This document shows, piece after piece, positions 35,138 through 46,900 of a DNA stretch of 64,000 nt. The translations under genes were made by a program, and so were the position numbers. The number at the start of each line of letters is the position of its first letter. Positions within the stretch are counted from its first letter, which is position 1. The stretch covers positions 71,212,724 through 71,276,723 of the forward strand of contig NC_134846.1 in assembly GCF_965363235.1 (NCBI RefSeq), given 5' to 3'. The stretch comes from Mytilus galloprovincialis. Taxonomy: Eukaryota > Mollusca > Bivalvia > Mytilida > Mytilidae. The notes under the pieces are model-generated. The model was not told the origin of the DNA, searched no databases, and worked only from the letters and a program-made list of their open reading frames with translations.

Positions 35138-37888
35138 AAACCTGTTTCTGTACATTTATACAAAGGCAGCATCATTATTTGTATGGTAGTCAGTTGCTTG
35201 CTGTGCAGGAGTGAGAGACATCACATGACTTCTATAAATGGTCAGCTGACTCGAGGCATATAAGTTGGAAGTTGTTCATTGCATTGGATCATCACAGTAA
35301 AACCAGGGTCAAACCCAAACATTTGTGTTGATATAATTGGTTATCAGCTATTGTTTATTTGTCGTATTATGTAGTGATTTGCTGGATATTCTTCTGCTGA
35401 ATAATGCTTAAGAAATTGTCCTAAAATCAGACGTTATTAGTAAAATTTTCAACTTTGAATACAATATTTTAAGGTTTTTATAATAAATGAAATGAATGTA
35501 TTATGGCATGGGTAATTAGTTTGCAGATAATATGTAACTTCTAGCAGTGTTGAATATGAAACACATGTTTCTATACTGTTTCTAAAAAAATTCATTTTCA
35601 ACTATACCATTGTGTGCAAAACAAGCCAATATATATGAATTTGATTTTAAACCAAAATTGTTTTATATTAAAATAATACTTTTTAACAGTGCAATAAACT
35701 TTATCTAATTTTAAAAATGAAAATGAATAAAACATTTATGAAGGCTTTGTATAGTTTTGCTGCTTATGGTAAATCCTGAAGTTTTCATGTATGTGAGGTG
35801 ACTTAAATAATCATGTCAAAGCATTGTGGTCAGCATTGTGGTCAGCATTGTTATGTTTATTCACTAAAATAAGCTTTATGTTTTGTTAATGAGATATATA
35901 TTATATATATGTAGTTTTCAATTTAGACTTGTTTATATATATATATATATATAAAACATTATTTTTGTGAGTACATTTACTAGTCTGCATGTATATGTGT
36001 TGCTTTTAAATATAGAACCTAGAATCAGACCTTGCAGTCATAAAGATTTGGAGTATGATTGTCTAACTCAGAATTCATCCAATGAAAATACTGGATTGGA
36101 TATTTCAAGCACAATTTTGTTTACTCCATTTTCCCAGTAAAGTTTTACGAAAGTAGCATTAGCTCCATTGCTTTTAATCACATTAAAACATGCATATTGT
36201 TAAAGATAATTGAGACAATTGTTGTCATTATAAGTCTTTGTTATTTGATGTAATTTTAAGACATGATTTATAGAAAATCCTTGTCAAGATGTTTATGTAA
36301 GAAGAATGACTGAAGCATTACTACTGCACCTTGGTGAAATGAGTAAGCAGTTGCCCAGTCTGAAATTATCACAAATATCATAATTTACTGTAGGAAATTC
36401 AATGAATAATGGGTAATGGGTTCACTTTGCATCAGTACAGTAATTTATTGTTATTGGTTTTAATATCTGGAACAATGAATATTTAGCCAGTTGTGTTACA
36501 TTATTTATATTGTGAGCATACAATGAAATTACTGTTAGTCCTATAGATTATGTAATAATGAATTGACATTAAAATTAGTTTGGTATTTTTGTTTTATACT
36601 TATAATAGTTATGTTACTTAGGTTATGATAAAGTCAATTAAACCTAAAGTAAAAGATTATTTTTAAATCAGTTATTATCGAGAGTGTAAATTCATTGAAT
36701 CATGGTTATATGAAAATTCATTTTTATGAATTCCATGTAAAATATAAAAAAGTGACATGCCTCACTAATGATATTTATTGCAATTGAATTATTTTTCATT
36801 TTGTTTACTTATATGCCTAATGAACATTTTTATTAAATAAATGTTATGTTAAATGGAATTTTGCAATACGTAGTGCATAAATTTGTCAAAATTTATATTA
36901 GTTTCATTCTTGTTAAAATTAGCATTGATCTTTATGAAGGGCATTTTATAAGTGGTTTTTTTATATCAGAATATGGCATAATTGGTAAAAAACTTTTCTT
37001 ATGACTGATCTTTCATGGTTTTACCATGATTGCCATGCAACATATATGTTCATACATCTATGAACAAATAATTTTTATTGTCATTTTGTACAGAACTGAA
37101 GGAAATAATGCAGACATTTTCTTTGTTTTTCCTTTTTTGAGTATGTTGAGTTGTTATAAATTTAGTATTTATATATTTTTAATGGTCGTTTACAAGAAAG
37201 ATTTTTATTCACAAATTTCTGCAAACATAGCTGATATGCAGGAAAGAGCTTTACATAAAAGAGAACACAATTAAGTGATTCAATTGTTTCAATACATGTA
37301 CCAAATATTGGTAATGTAGCCTCGATGAAGCTCAAGTTTGTTTAGATATTAGATATATTGCCTTTTTTGTTTATTTGTTTTTCAAAATTAGTTTTTATTG
37401 ACCATTAACCAGTTTCTGTTGTTTTATAAATTATATTGATTTAATATCTTTATAATTATTGCTTGTTTTGCTTCTACATTTTTCATATTCAGATGTTTTA
37501 TGTATATTTTTTTGTTTTCTTGTTATGATAAATATATTACAATAGTTCTTGATAATTCATGTGTATACAAAATTTTTTGACAGTTTAAGAAGCTTTAGAT
37601 CTTCATTTTAATGTGTTGAGCACTGCCAAAGTAGTCTTTATATCAATAATTAGAAAATGTAATTCAGTGTCGAAAATAAATCATTATTGTCACACACTTA
37701 GTTGTTATTGTCCTGGATAGGATACAGAAATTCATGTTTATATTGTTGTAAGTAGTGTTTATAGCTTATTCATATATCTTGTTTAACCCTGCCACATTCC
37801 ATATGTGCCTGTCTAAAGTCAGGAGTCTGTAACTCAGTGGTTGTCGTTTGTTGCTGAATATCATATTTGTATTTCATTCATTGTATTT
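35138..37888 (+). other. HP1BP3 3' untranslated and downstream region
   Basis: No interspersed repeat is recognised directly after the HP1BP3 stop. Candidate polyadenylation signals are AATAAA at about 35692 (in 'gtgcaataaacttt') and about 35727, and further ones near 36836. A (TA)n run lies at about 35935-35953 and the duplicate 'attgtggtcagc' at about 35823-35848. The exact transcript end is unknown. Confidence 0.5.
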
Positions 37889-38155
37889 CATGCCCCATTT
37901 ATGGGCATTATGTTTTCTGGTCTGTGCATCTGTTTGTCCATCTGTCCTGCTTCAGGTTAAAGTTTTTGGTCAAGGTAGTTTTTTGATGAAGTTGAAGTAC
38001 AATTCCACTTGAAAATTATTACACATGTTCCTTTTAATACGATCTTTCTAATTTCAATGCCACTTTAGATTTTTAACCCCAATTTCATGCTCCCCTGAAC
38101 ATAGAAAATGATAGTTCAAGTGGGGCATCTTTGTACTATGGACACATTCTTGCTT
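37889..38155 (+). repeat. Hairpin element family F3, copy 2 (single unit)
   Basis: Hairpin ATGCCCCATTTATGGGCAT (37890-37908), a decayed GTCC microsatellite, one 'ggttaaagtttttggtcaag' unit, and the same 'ggacacattcttgctt' end as copy 1. Confidence 0.8.
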
Positions 38156-39126
38156 TAAATAAGTCAGGCTATTAGTTTACTTGTTTGAATTGTTTTGCAT
38201 TTTTCATTTTTTGGCCTTTTATAGCTGACTATGTGGTATGAGTTTTGCTCATTATTGAAGGCCCTAAGATGACCTGTAGTTGTTAACTTCTATGTCATTT
38301 GGTCTCTAGTGGAGAGTTATCAAGACCACAATTTATGACCCCACTTTTCGTTGTTTACGAATGTAGTTCCCTATAATTAAAGTGTATTTTTTCTTTCTTT
38401 TTTTTTCTTTGCTTTTTCATTCATTTCTTAGTTTTTAGGCGGTGGAAATGAAAGAAGAGAGGTGAAATAATTTTTTTTTTAATGTATTTTAACTCATTTT
38501 AATATGGAAAGAGTGATTAGGCCAAGTGCAAAAAGGTGATATTTACAGTTTTCGGAACATCTCTTGACTTGTCCATAGGGGTATGGATGTTTATTGGCTA
38601 AATTTGTAAGATGTGTGAAAGCAATCTTTCTGAATTTTGGATATATTTTTGGACTAGAACTATACATTACACACACACAAAATTTGACAAAAAGATTTTG
38701 TGCAATTTTTTAAATGAGACAAAAAGTTATAAAGAACTAATAGAGGAATTAATTGTGGTCTGTGGCCATCTCATTGGCATTTACTCCACATCTTTTTGTT
38801 TTCATATTGCATGCAGGGATAATGGTTTCAGTTTTTCTCAATTGTATTTTCAAGTCTATACACATTTTACATAATATACTTTTCTGATACATAGGCAATA
38901 AATAGTATTCTCACAAACACTGAATGATAATCTTTTCTTAATCTGGACCAATTATAGTTTGTACATGAAATGATTGTTTAAAAAACATTTCAACTTTCAG
39001 ACTTTTATGAGTTTTTTAAGGGTTTAGTTTCTTTTGTCTGCTGATTCTTTTATAGCACTTGAAGGAATTCACCCAAGTTTTACAGGCAGAAAAAGTGGTT
39101 ATAATTCTACATCTCAGTTCATTTTT

Positions 39127-40235
39127 GTCGAGCCTGCAACTTTTGTTGCAGAAAGCTCGACATAGGGATAGTGATCCGGCGGCGGCTACGGCGGCGGCGG
39201 CGGCTACGGCGGCGGTGTTAGCTCACTTCTTAAAAGCTTTATATTTCAGAAGGTGGAAGACCTGGATGCTTCATACTTTGTATATAGATGCTTCATGTTA
39301 CGAAGTTTCCGTCAGTCACATGTCCAATGTCCTTGACCTCATTTTCATGGTTCAGTGACCACTTGAAAAAAAAGTTTAAATTTTTTGTAGTGTTGAATTC
39401 TCTCTTATTATAAGTAATAGGATAACTATATTTGATATGTGCGTACCTTGCAAGGTCCTCGTGTCTGTCAGACAGTTTTCACTTGACCTCGACCTCATTT
39501 CATGGATCAGTGAACAAGGTTAAGTTTTGGTGGTCAAGTCCATATCTCAGATACTATAAGCAATAGGGCTAGTATATTCGGTGTATGGAAGGACTGTAAG
39601 GTGTACATGTCCAACTGGCAGGTGTCATCTGACCTTGACCTCATTTTCATGGTTCAGTGGTTATAGTTAAATTTTTGTGTTTTGGTCTGTTTTTCTCATA
39701 CCATATGCAATAGGTCTACTATATTTTTTGTATGGAATGATTGTTAAGTGTACATGTCTAGCGGGCAGATGTGATGTGACCTTGACCTCATTTTCATGGT
39801 TCAGTGGTCAAAGTTAAGTTTTTGAGTTTTGGTCTTTTTATCTAATGCTATATGCCATAGGTCAACTATATTTGGTGTATGGAAATATTTTATGATCTTT
39901 ATGTCAGTAGAGCAGGTTTTATTTAACCGTGACCTCATTTTCACGGTTCATTGCACAGTGTTAAGTTTTTGTGTTTTGGTCTATTTTTCTTAAACTATAA
40001 GTAATAGGTCAACTATATATGTTGTATAGAAGCATTGTTAGCTGTACATGTCTGCCTGGCATGGTTCATCTGACCTTGACCTCATTTTCATGGTTCATTG
40101 GTCTTTGTTTAGTTATCTTGGTTAATGTTAAGGTTATGAGACAGTTGTAATAAAGCTTTATACTTAGGACTATCAACATAATATCAATGATTAGTATAGA
40201 AGGCGAGACATTTCAGCGTGTGCACTCTTGTTGTC
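39127..40235 (+). repeat. Hairpin element family F4 (six ~147-bp units, GGC microsatellite)
   Basis: A T-run, then a hairpin with arms GTCGAGCCTGCAAC and GTTGCAGAAAGCTCGAC (39127-39161), then a CGGCGGCTA-type microsatellite (39177-39217). Six units are marked by 'ccttgacctcattttcatgg' at about 39331, 39487, 39633, 39780, 39927 and 40074 (mostly 147 bp apart). The 3' end is 'gcgagacatttcagcgtgtg' then 'cactcttgtt'. Same layout as F1-F3 with a different trinucleotide. Confidence 0.85.
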
Positions 40236-40284
40236 AGTATGTATGATATCTGAGATTTTCACAAATTTGGTTAGATGAGAAGTT

Positions 40285-40492
40285 CTTTGGATTCATTATT
40301 ATTCTTTGGATACCAATTTTCGTGTATTTCGTGGGTAAAGGTGAACCATGAAATTAAATGTTCAACGAAGGACAAATTTCCTATAGGATTATATGCAGAC
40401 TTTGCCAAAACAACAAAATTAGATAACCACAAAAATGCAAGTTTTCCTAAAACAACAAAAATTGGTACCCACAAAAATTAATGAATCCACAG
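40285..40492. mobile_element. MITE of the CTGTGGATTCATT family, copy 2
   Basis: The left end CTTTGGATTCATTATTATTC, with 'ggataccaatttt' inside, and the right end 'aaattggtacc' then AATGAATCCACAG are inverted copies. The family is the same as 21477-21655. Confidence 0.75.
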
Positions 40493-41765
40493 TATATTAA
40501 AATTATCCTTTAATTATGAAAAACTTGGAAAAGTATTTAATTATACAACATCTAGTTCTGAATTGTTTCCTTATCTTGAAGTCAAAATAGGTAGACAAAT
40601 ATTCACTTCATTGAAAAAAGATGTGGGTTAAATGTCAATAACATAGCAACCAAAGACAAAAGAAACCTAATTCAAAACAACTCTAGTGGTCAATAATTGT
40701 TTCTTTGTCCCAGTTTAATATAAAATTATATTTTGCAGTATTTATATAATCACCCATTCCTAGGATATTTGGAATTCTCAACTTTCATGCATTCAACATA
40801 TTCAAACTGTTGTAATTCTGTAAAAATGGGTCAATTAGAAGTGGCAGGGCATACAAATAGTAAAATGAGGCTATGCTGACCACATTGTCTGAAATAATAC
40901 AAGGCTTTTTCTGATTTAGTAGCAAAAAGTCTTGATTGGTGTTCATAGTCTTTTCCAGTTGACTTCAATAAAAATGTAAAGAGTGCTAAATCTGATACTT
41001 TGATAAGTCAGTGAGTCAGGCTATCTACAGTTTAACAACCCTTGCAACAACTGTTGAGAGTACTGTGAGTGGCCTGTTGAAATGCCATTTTTTTGTCCCC
41101 ATCCAACATACCCTCTTCAACAGTTAAGTTTTTTTTCTGCTTAAGTCTATTTATCAAGAAGAAATTTACATTTCCAATTGAATAAACTCCATAGAGAACA
41201 ATAGCTATTGTGTTCATACAATGGTAAATGTGAACTTGACCAAGAGAAAGTGATTCTGTGGAAAATTTTCATTTGATTCCTCGATAGCTATGCTGAATGT
41301 GTGCATAATGGCAAAATTATTAAAATACTAGTGGTTTAGACTCTTAAGAAAACCAAACAATTTTTCAACCTTTTTTTGGCAAAATGGATGCAAATTTGGT
41401 AATCCATGTAATTTGGGTACAGTGACGTCACATGTAAATGTATGCAGCAAACAGAAATGAATAAGTTTTACACAGTATAGCTTTAAAGCATATATGGTAT
41501 GCAAAATAAAGAAGGTCTGGTTTGTAATAACTGAGAAAAATACAACAAAAGTTTCAAGCAATCATCATGTATAAAAGAGCTCTTCATAACATGAAAGACT
41601 TGCCAAGATCCTGACAATCACAGATCATTTGAAAGATAATTGTTTGGAGATGTTTTTCTCTATCCATTATTTTTAGATGATGACTTTTATAATATACTTG
41701 AATAATTAGTGCAGTTGTTATTCCCTACACACTGTACAGAAATGAATCTTGCTGAAAACATTAAA
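40493..41765. other. Intergenic sequence, nothing recognised
   Basis: AT-rich with no supported exon, hairpin or terminal repeat. It separates the F4 element from the minisatellite. Confidence 0.4.
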
Positions 41766-42720
41766 CATGTACTCATGCTAAATACAGACATCAAACTATG
41801 CTTAGTACTCATGTTGAAAACAGACATCATGGTATACATAGTACTCATGTTGAAAACAGACATCATGGTATACATAGTACTCATGTTGAAAACAGACATC
41901 ATGGTATACATAGTACTCATGTTGAAAACAGACATCATGGTATACATAGTACTCATGTTGAAAACAGACATCATGGTATACGTAGTTCTCATACTGAAAA
42001 CAGACCTCATCCTTTACATAGTACTCATGCTAAAAACAGACCTCGTCCTATACATAGTACTCATGCTGAAAATAGACATCAAACTATGCATATTACACAT
42101 GCTAAAACATACATCAACCTATGCCTTGTACTCATACTGACAACATACATCAAACTATGCATAGTACTCATGCTGAAAAGTGACTGAAAACAGACAACAA
42201 ATATAAAAAAGAAGATGTGGTATGATTGCCAATGAGACAACTGTCCACAAGAGACCAAAATGACATAGACATTAACAACTATAGGTCACCGTGTGGCCTT
42301 CAACAATGAGCAAAGCCCATACTGCATAGTCAGCTATAAAAGGCCCCAATATGACAATGTAAAACAATTCAAACGAGAAAACTAACAGCCTTATTTATGG
42401 AAAAAAATAAACGAAAAACAAATATTTAACACAAACAAACGACAACCACTGGATTACAGGCCCCTGAAGTATACATAGTACTCATGCTGAAAATAGACAT
42501 TATGGTATACATACTACTCATGCAGAAAACACATCAACCCATACATAGTTCTTATTCTGAAAACATACATCAACCTATGTCTAGTACTCATGCTGAAATA
42601 GACACCATGGTATACATAGTACTCATGCTCAAAACACACCATCCTATGCATAGTACTCATGTTGAAAACAGACATCATGGTATACATAGTACTAATACTA
42701 AAACAGACATCAATCTATAA
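41766..42720. repeat. 36-bp minisatellite, split by an insertion
   Basis: The unit is 'tagtactcatgttgaaaac' followed by 'agacatcatggtata' and similar, 36 bp. Five almost identical units lie at about 41810-41990, flanked by more diverged ones to 42180. The array resumes at 42470-42720, and a last unit fragment is near 43016-43034. The stretch 42183-42466 is a dispersed repeat that splits the array. Because 36 is divisible by three, long frames stay open on both strands, but they encode only the repeat. Confidence 0.85.
42183..42466. repeat. Dispersed repeat inserted in the minisatellite
   Basis: Contains 'agatgtggtatgattgcca' and 'atgagacaactgtccaca', then 'ggtcaccgtgtggccttcaa' and 'aaaggccccaatatgac'. 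Shares its first half with 28150-28345. No coding potential. Probably a MITE or a retroelement piece. Confidence 0.6.
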
Positions 42721-43013
42721 AATTGAGAATGGAAATGGGGAATGTGCCAAAGAGACAACAACCCGACCATAGAGCAGACAACAGCAGAAGGTCACCAACA
42801 GGTCTTCAATGCAACGAGAAATTCTCGCAGCCAGAGGCGTCCTTCAGCTGGGCCCTAAACAAATATATACTGGTTCAGTGATAATGAACACCGTATACTA
42901 AACTCCAAATTGTACACAAGAAACTAAAAGTTAAAATAATACAAGACTAACAAAGGCCAGAGTCTTTTGTGGAGAGTTGTCACATTGGCAATCATACCAC
43001 ATATTCTTTTGTT
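42721..43013. repeat. Second dispersed repeat interrupting the minisatellite
   Basis: Starts 'attgagaatggaaatgggga' with 'aaagagacaacaaccc' next. A piece of the same start occurs inverted at 50218-50265. The right end is the inverse of the 'tgattgccaatgagac' motif (42977-43005). After it one more minisatellite unit appears. Confidence 0.55.
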
Positions 43014-43034
43014 ATAGTACTCATGCTGAAACCC

Positions 43035-43872
43035 AAAATAAAATTAAGAAAGTAATAATACTTTAAATGTTTGATTATTTATTATGTATTTGGACTATTT
43101 CATAGAAGTATACACAATTTTTACATGAAATGCAATTTCAGAAAACAATATTTTTAACATTAAAATTGTTTTATTTCAATTCAATATGTACCAGTACATT
43201 GTACATAAAATTTCATCAATAAGCAAATGTTGGAAAAGATAAGTAGAATGTTATAGACATAAAATATGGAAACATTTAATTTGACTTAAAACTATTGCAG
43301 TTCATTCACACTCTATTGCATTTATTTTTACAAACTAGGTCCATTTAAAAAAAATTGACTGCCCCCAGTTTGCCTACCCATTTTTTTTAAATCTGGGACC
43401 TACCACAATTAAAAACAGGTTGACTTGTATGGCACATATTCATACAGCTTTGCACAGTATTAAAGTAGTTAACATTATATAATCAGGACAATTTAATGCC
43501 CTTTTTTTTTTTAACTATCACAAGTTATTACAGAAAGTTGTATAAAAATATATATATTGTAAATATAAACATTCACTTAAAATATTTAACAAACATGTCA
43601 AAAATGCACATAATTTATATTTCTTATATCCTACATCAATTTTTTACCTTTTTTGCCAGGTATCTCATACTGTTTCAACATATTTGCGATAATTATAAAT
43701 GATTATGTGAGAATGTACATAATGTGTATATGTTGGGAGTACGAGTATGTAAGTGAAATAAATTAAGATAACATTTTATCAATGTACACTTAAAACATAC
43801 GAAACATTTACATAAAAATATATCAACTCATAAGTTTCACTTGGGTTAGCACTGTGAAGACCTTATGTTATC
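43035..43872. other. Sequence downstream of LRMDA, nothing recognised
   Basis: Very AT-rich with poly(T) and (TA) runs. No exon or element end seen. Part may be LRMDA 3' untranslated sequence if a distal poly(A) site is used. Confidence 0.4.
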
Positions 43873-43878
43873 TTTATT
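43873..43878 (-). terminator. Candidate LRMDA polyadenylation signal
   Basis: AATAAA on the minus strand, about 40 bases after the LRMDA stop codon (43918-43920). It is the first such signal after the stop. Confidence 0.5.
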
Positions 43879-43917
43879 CTTCCTTTCAAAGTCATGGTGT
43901 TCACAGGTCAATGTCAT

Positions 43918-46900
43918 TTAAAGGTCAGGGTTTCTGATAAATCTGTTTCCCTCTGAATGGTTGCCATAGTAAACATATTTACTTTTCCCCCAGGCAGCTG
44001 AAAAAGAAAATAAATGTATTGCATAAAATGGCTTTTATTACTTTAAATTTACTAAGAATGCACTTTGAATTCATCTATCATCTAATGCTTCTCAACAAGC
44101 TTGTAAATTAAACCAAAGAGAACCGTTGTTGATAAAAACTAGAGGCTCTAAAGAGCCTGTGTCGCTCACCTTGGTCTATGTGCATATTAAACAAAGAACA
44201 CAGATGGATTCATGACAAAATTGTGTTTTGGTGATGGTGATGTGTTTGTAGATATTACTTTACTGAACACTCTTGCTGTTAACAATATATCTATCTATAA
44301 TGCACTTTGACTTGATAAACAATTTTACCCATGTCAGATTGCTCTAAATGCTTTGGTTACAGTTATAAGCTGAAATCTACATTTTACCCCTATGTTCTAT
44401 TTTTAGCCATGGTGGCCATCTTGGTTGGCTGGCTGGGTCATCGGACACATTTTTTGAACTAGATACTATGGCCAAGTTAGGTTAAATTTGGCCCAGTAGT
44501 TTTAGAGGAGAAGATTTTTGTAAAAGTTAACAGACGACGCCGGACGACGACGACCGACGCCAAGTGTCCAACTTTCTTCTTCTTTCAATACAGAGTCAGA
44601 CTCTTCTTGAGTGTATGATGACTCTTGCTCATGTAATCATGAGACCTTTCCTCCTCCATTATTAAAACCAGCAGTAACTTTTTACAGTAATTATTATTTA
44701 CAAATTAAAACTATGTACATCTGGGATCAAAGGATTTCTAGGTGTTAGAAGCTCCTATAAATCTTTAAAATCAGATATTTTTAAGACTTTTTGTATGCTT
44801 CAGAATGTAATACAATTTGACAAAAAGAAAATTTTCAGGTGCAAAGTGTGAGTATTTTGTATATTATTGAAGAAATCACATGATGCCATAAAGGTATGAT
44901 GCCATAAAGGAAACATTGTCTTAAACTTTGAAAGTCATCAATGACCTAATAAATAGCCAATGGTATTGCCGTAATATTGTCTTGTGATTCTCGATAAGCC
45001 AATCAATCAAAGCAGATTTTCGTATCACACTACTTTTAGTGTGATACGAGTAATATCTATTTATGCATGAAATATATAGCAGGGCCACAACAATAAGGAA
45101 ATATACAATACTAACCTGAATGCTGATCAGCATTACGTGCAGACTGTGGAAGTGGACTGTAATTTGAATCATCTGTCTCAGGTGATATTTTGGGGTCAGA
45201 AATCAGCTGTTGATAAAAGAAAAGTATTGAATGAATTACAAAATAACAGCTACAATTTCAGATGTGACTGGTATAGTCATCATGTATGCTACATGTGTAA
45301 ATATAGAATAATAGGTAGTTTCGTTTTTGATATAGACGAGCCCGTTAGGGCGAGTTAAGATATTCCACATGATATTGTCAGTATCAAAAACGAAACTACC
45401 TATTATTCTGTTTATCGGTAATTATGACGTCACACAATGTATTGCCTAATATTTTCAGTGATACAGCCAGTACGTATATGCTCAAAAATATTAGGCAGTA
45501 AGATCAAAGGGAAAATATACGAATTAACGATAACCTTGTTTATTACTAATAATTAGGTGGCTGCATAATAAATATTTTCACTACTTTGTCTAGTTTTGAT
45601 GTGGTATGGTGTTTTAGTTGTAACTTATAAAGACATCATTTTGAGAATAGGTCATATTGTTTAATTTTAGAGTGGTATGGATTCTCAACTGTGGCAAATA
45701 TACTGTGAGAAATAAAAACTATCAGTTCTTCTGACTAAGAGATAAAAAAAAATCTGCTGTAGACACACAATATGAAGTTATATTTTTATATTTGAATGCA
45801 GAAAAAGAATGAGATATGCTGAGAAAACACTTCTTTTTAAACATTTAATTTTACCTCACTGTCCTCTGCCTTGATGACTTTCATATAAGCACCTTTCTCT
45901 TTGGCTGTGAGTAACTCCTCTTGTTTGACTGGTGTGGAGTCTAAGAACTTCAGTTTTGGTAACTTATATAATACATAATACCTGAAATAGTGACAATATA
46001 TTGTGTCAAAATAATGTATGAGGTTCATAGTTGGGTTATATTAATATTTCAGCATCTATTTTAACAATAAAGATGCTTTTAAAAGTTTTTCATGTCAGTA
46101 TAAGTGAAAATCTTATTTGTAAACCTTTGTACAGGTTGTATATATGTATTTACATGACAAAGTATAAGTTTTATTTATGAAAAAAGAGATAAGTGCTTTT
46201 TTCCAGTGTATGCATCTCAATGTCAAATGTTCAGTTTTCTGATCAGCTCTTATTGATGATAGGTAATTGACATTTTGTTTACAGTTGCATTTACTTCAAT
46301 TTCAAGCAGTTGTATGAGACTGGTTGTCTTTACAAAGAAATTATAGATACAAGCTTTTACCAAGGGAGGTACAGATATAGTTTGAAATTAAAATACTGCT
46401 GCATTATTCAACCAAAATTCATACACTGTTAGACTTGGAGTCTACAAAAATCTGTGAAACCATAACCAACATTTTTAACATCATTATATATGTGTAAAGT
46501 TCAGGTGGAAAACAGAAAAAAAAACCTTTACCTGTATCTTTGGTAATCTTCTTCATCATTGTCTGGACTAGATAACTGGTTTGGACATGCTAAGTTCCCC
46601 AATAAACTTAGATAGGTTAATGATGGAACATTTTCTGCAAGGTTGTCTAACAAATGATACAAATCTGTTATCTGATGAAGCAGTTAAGGATTAATTTAAT
46701 TCTTTATTTATTTAAAGAGGATTGCCAACAGCCAGAGGCTACGTGTGGGTCTCCTCAACATAGATATATACAGATTCACAATTATCAAAGTTTTGAATAC
46801 AAACATGTTAAACACAAGACAAGACAATATGTACAGTACAAGACATACAAATATAATTTGACTACACACCCATCCAATCACTCGCTCATTCTTACCCACA

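Noticed and set aside
39059..39358. 99-codon frame with an alanine run
   Set aside because: The alanines come from the GGC microsatellite of the F4 element.
41810..41990. 36-bp direct repeats resembling a CRISPR array
   Set aside because: Units are contiguous with no spacers, and the genome is animal.
41687..42187. 107-, 143- and 129-codon frames on both strands
   Set aside because: They are read-through of the 36-bp minisatellite, which stays open in several frames because its length is a multiple of three.
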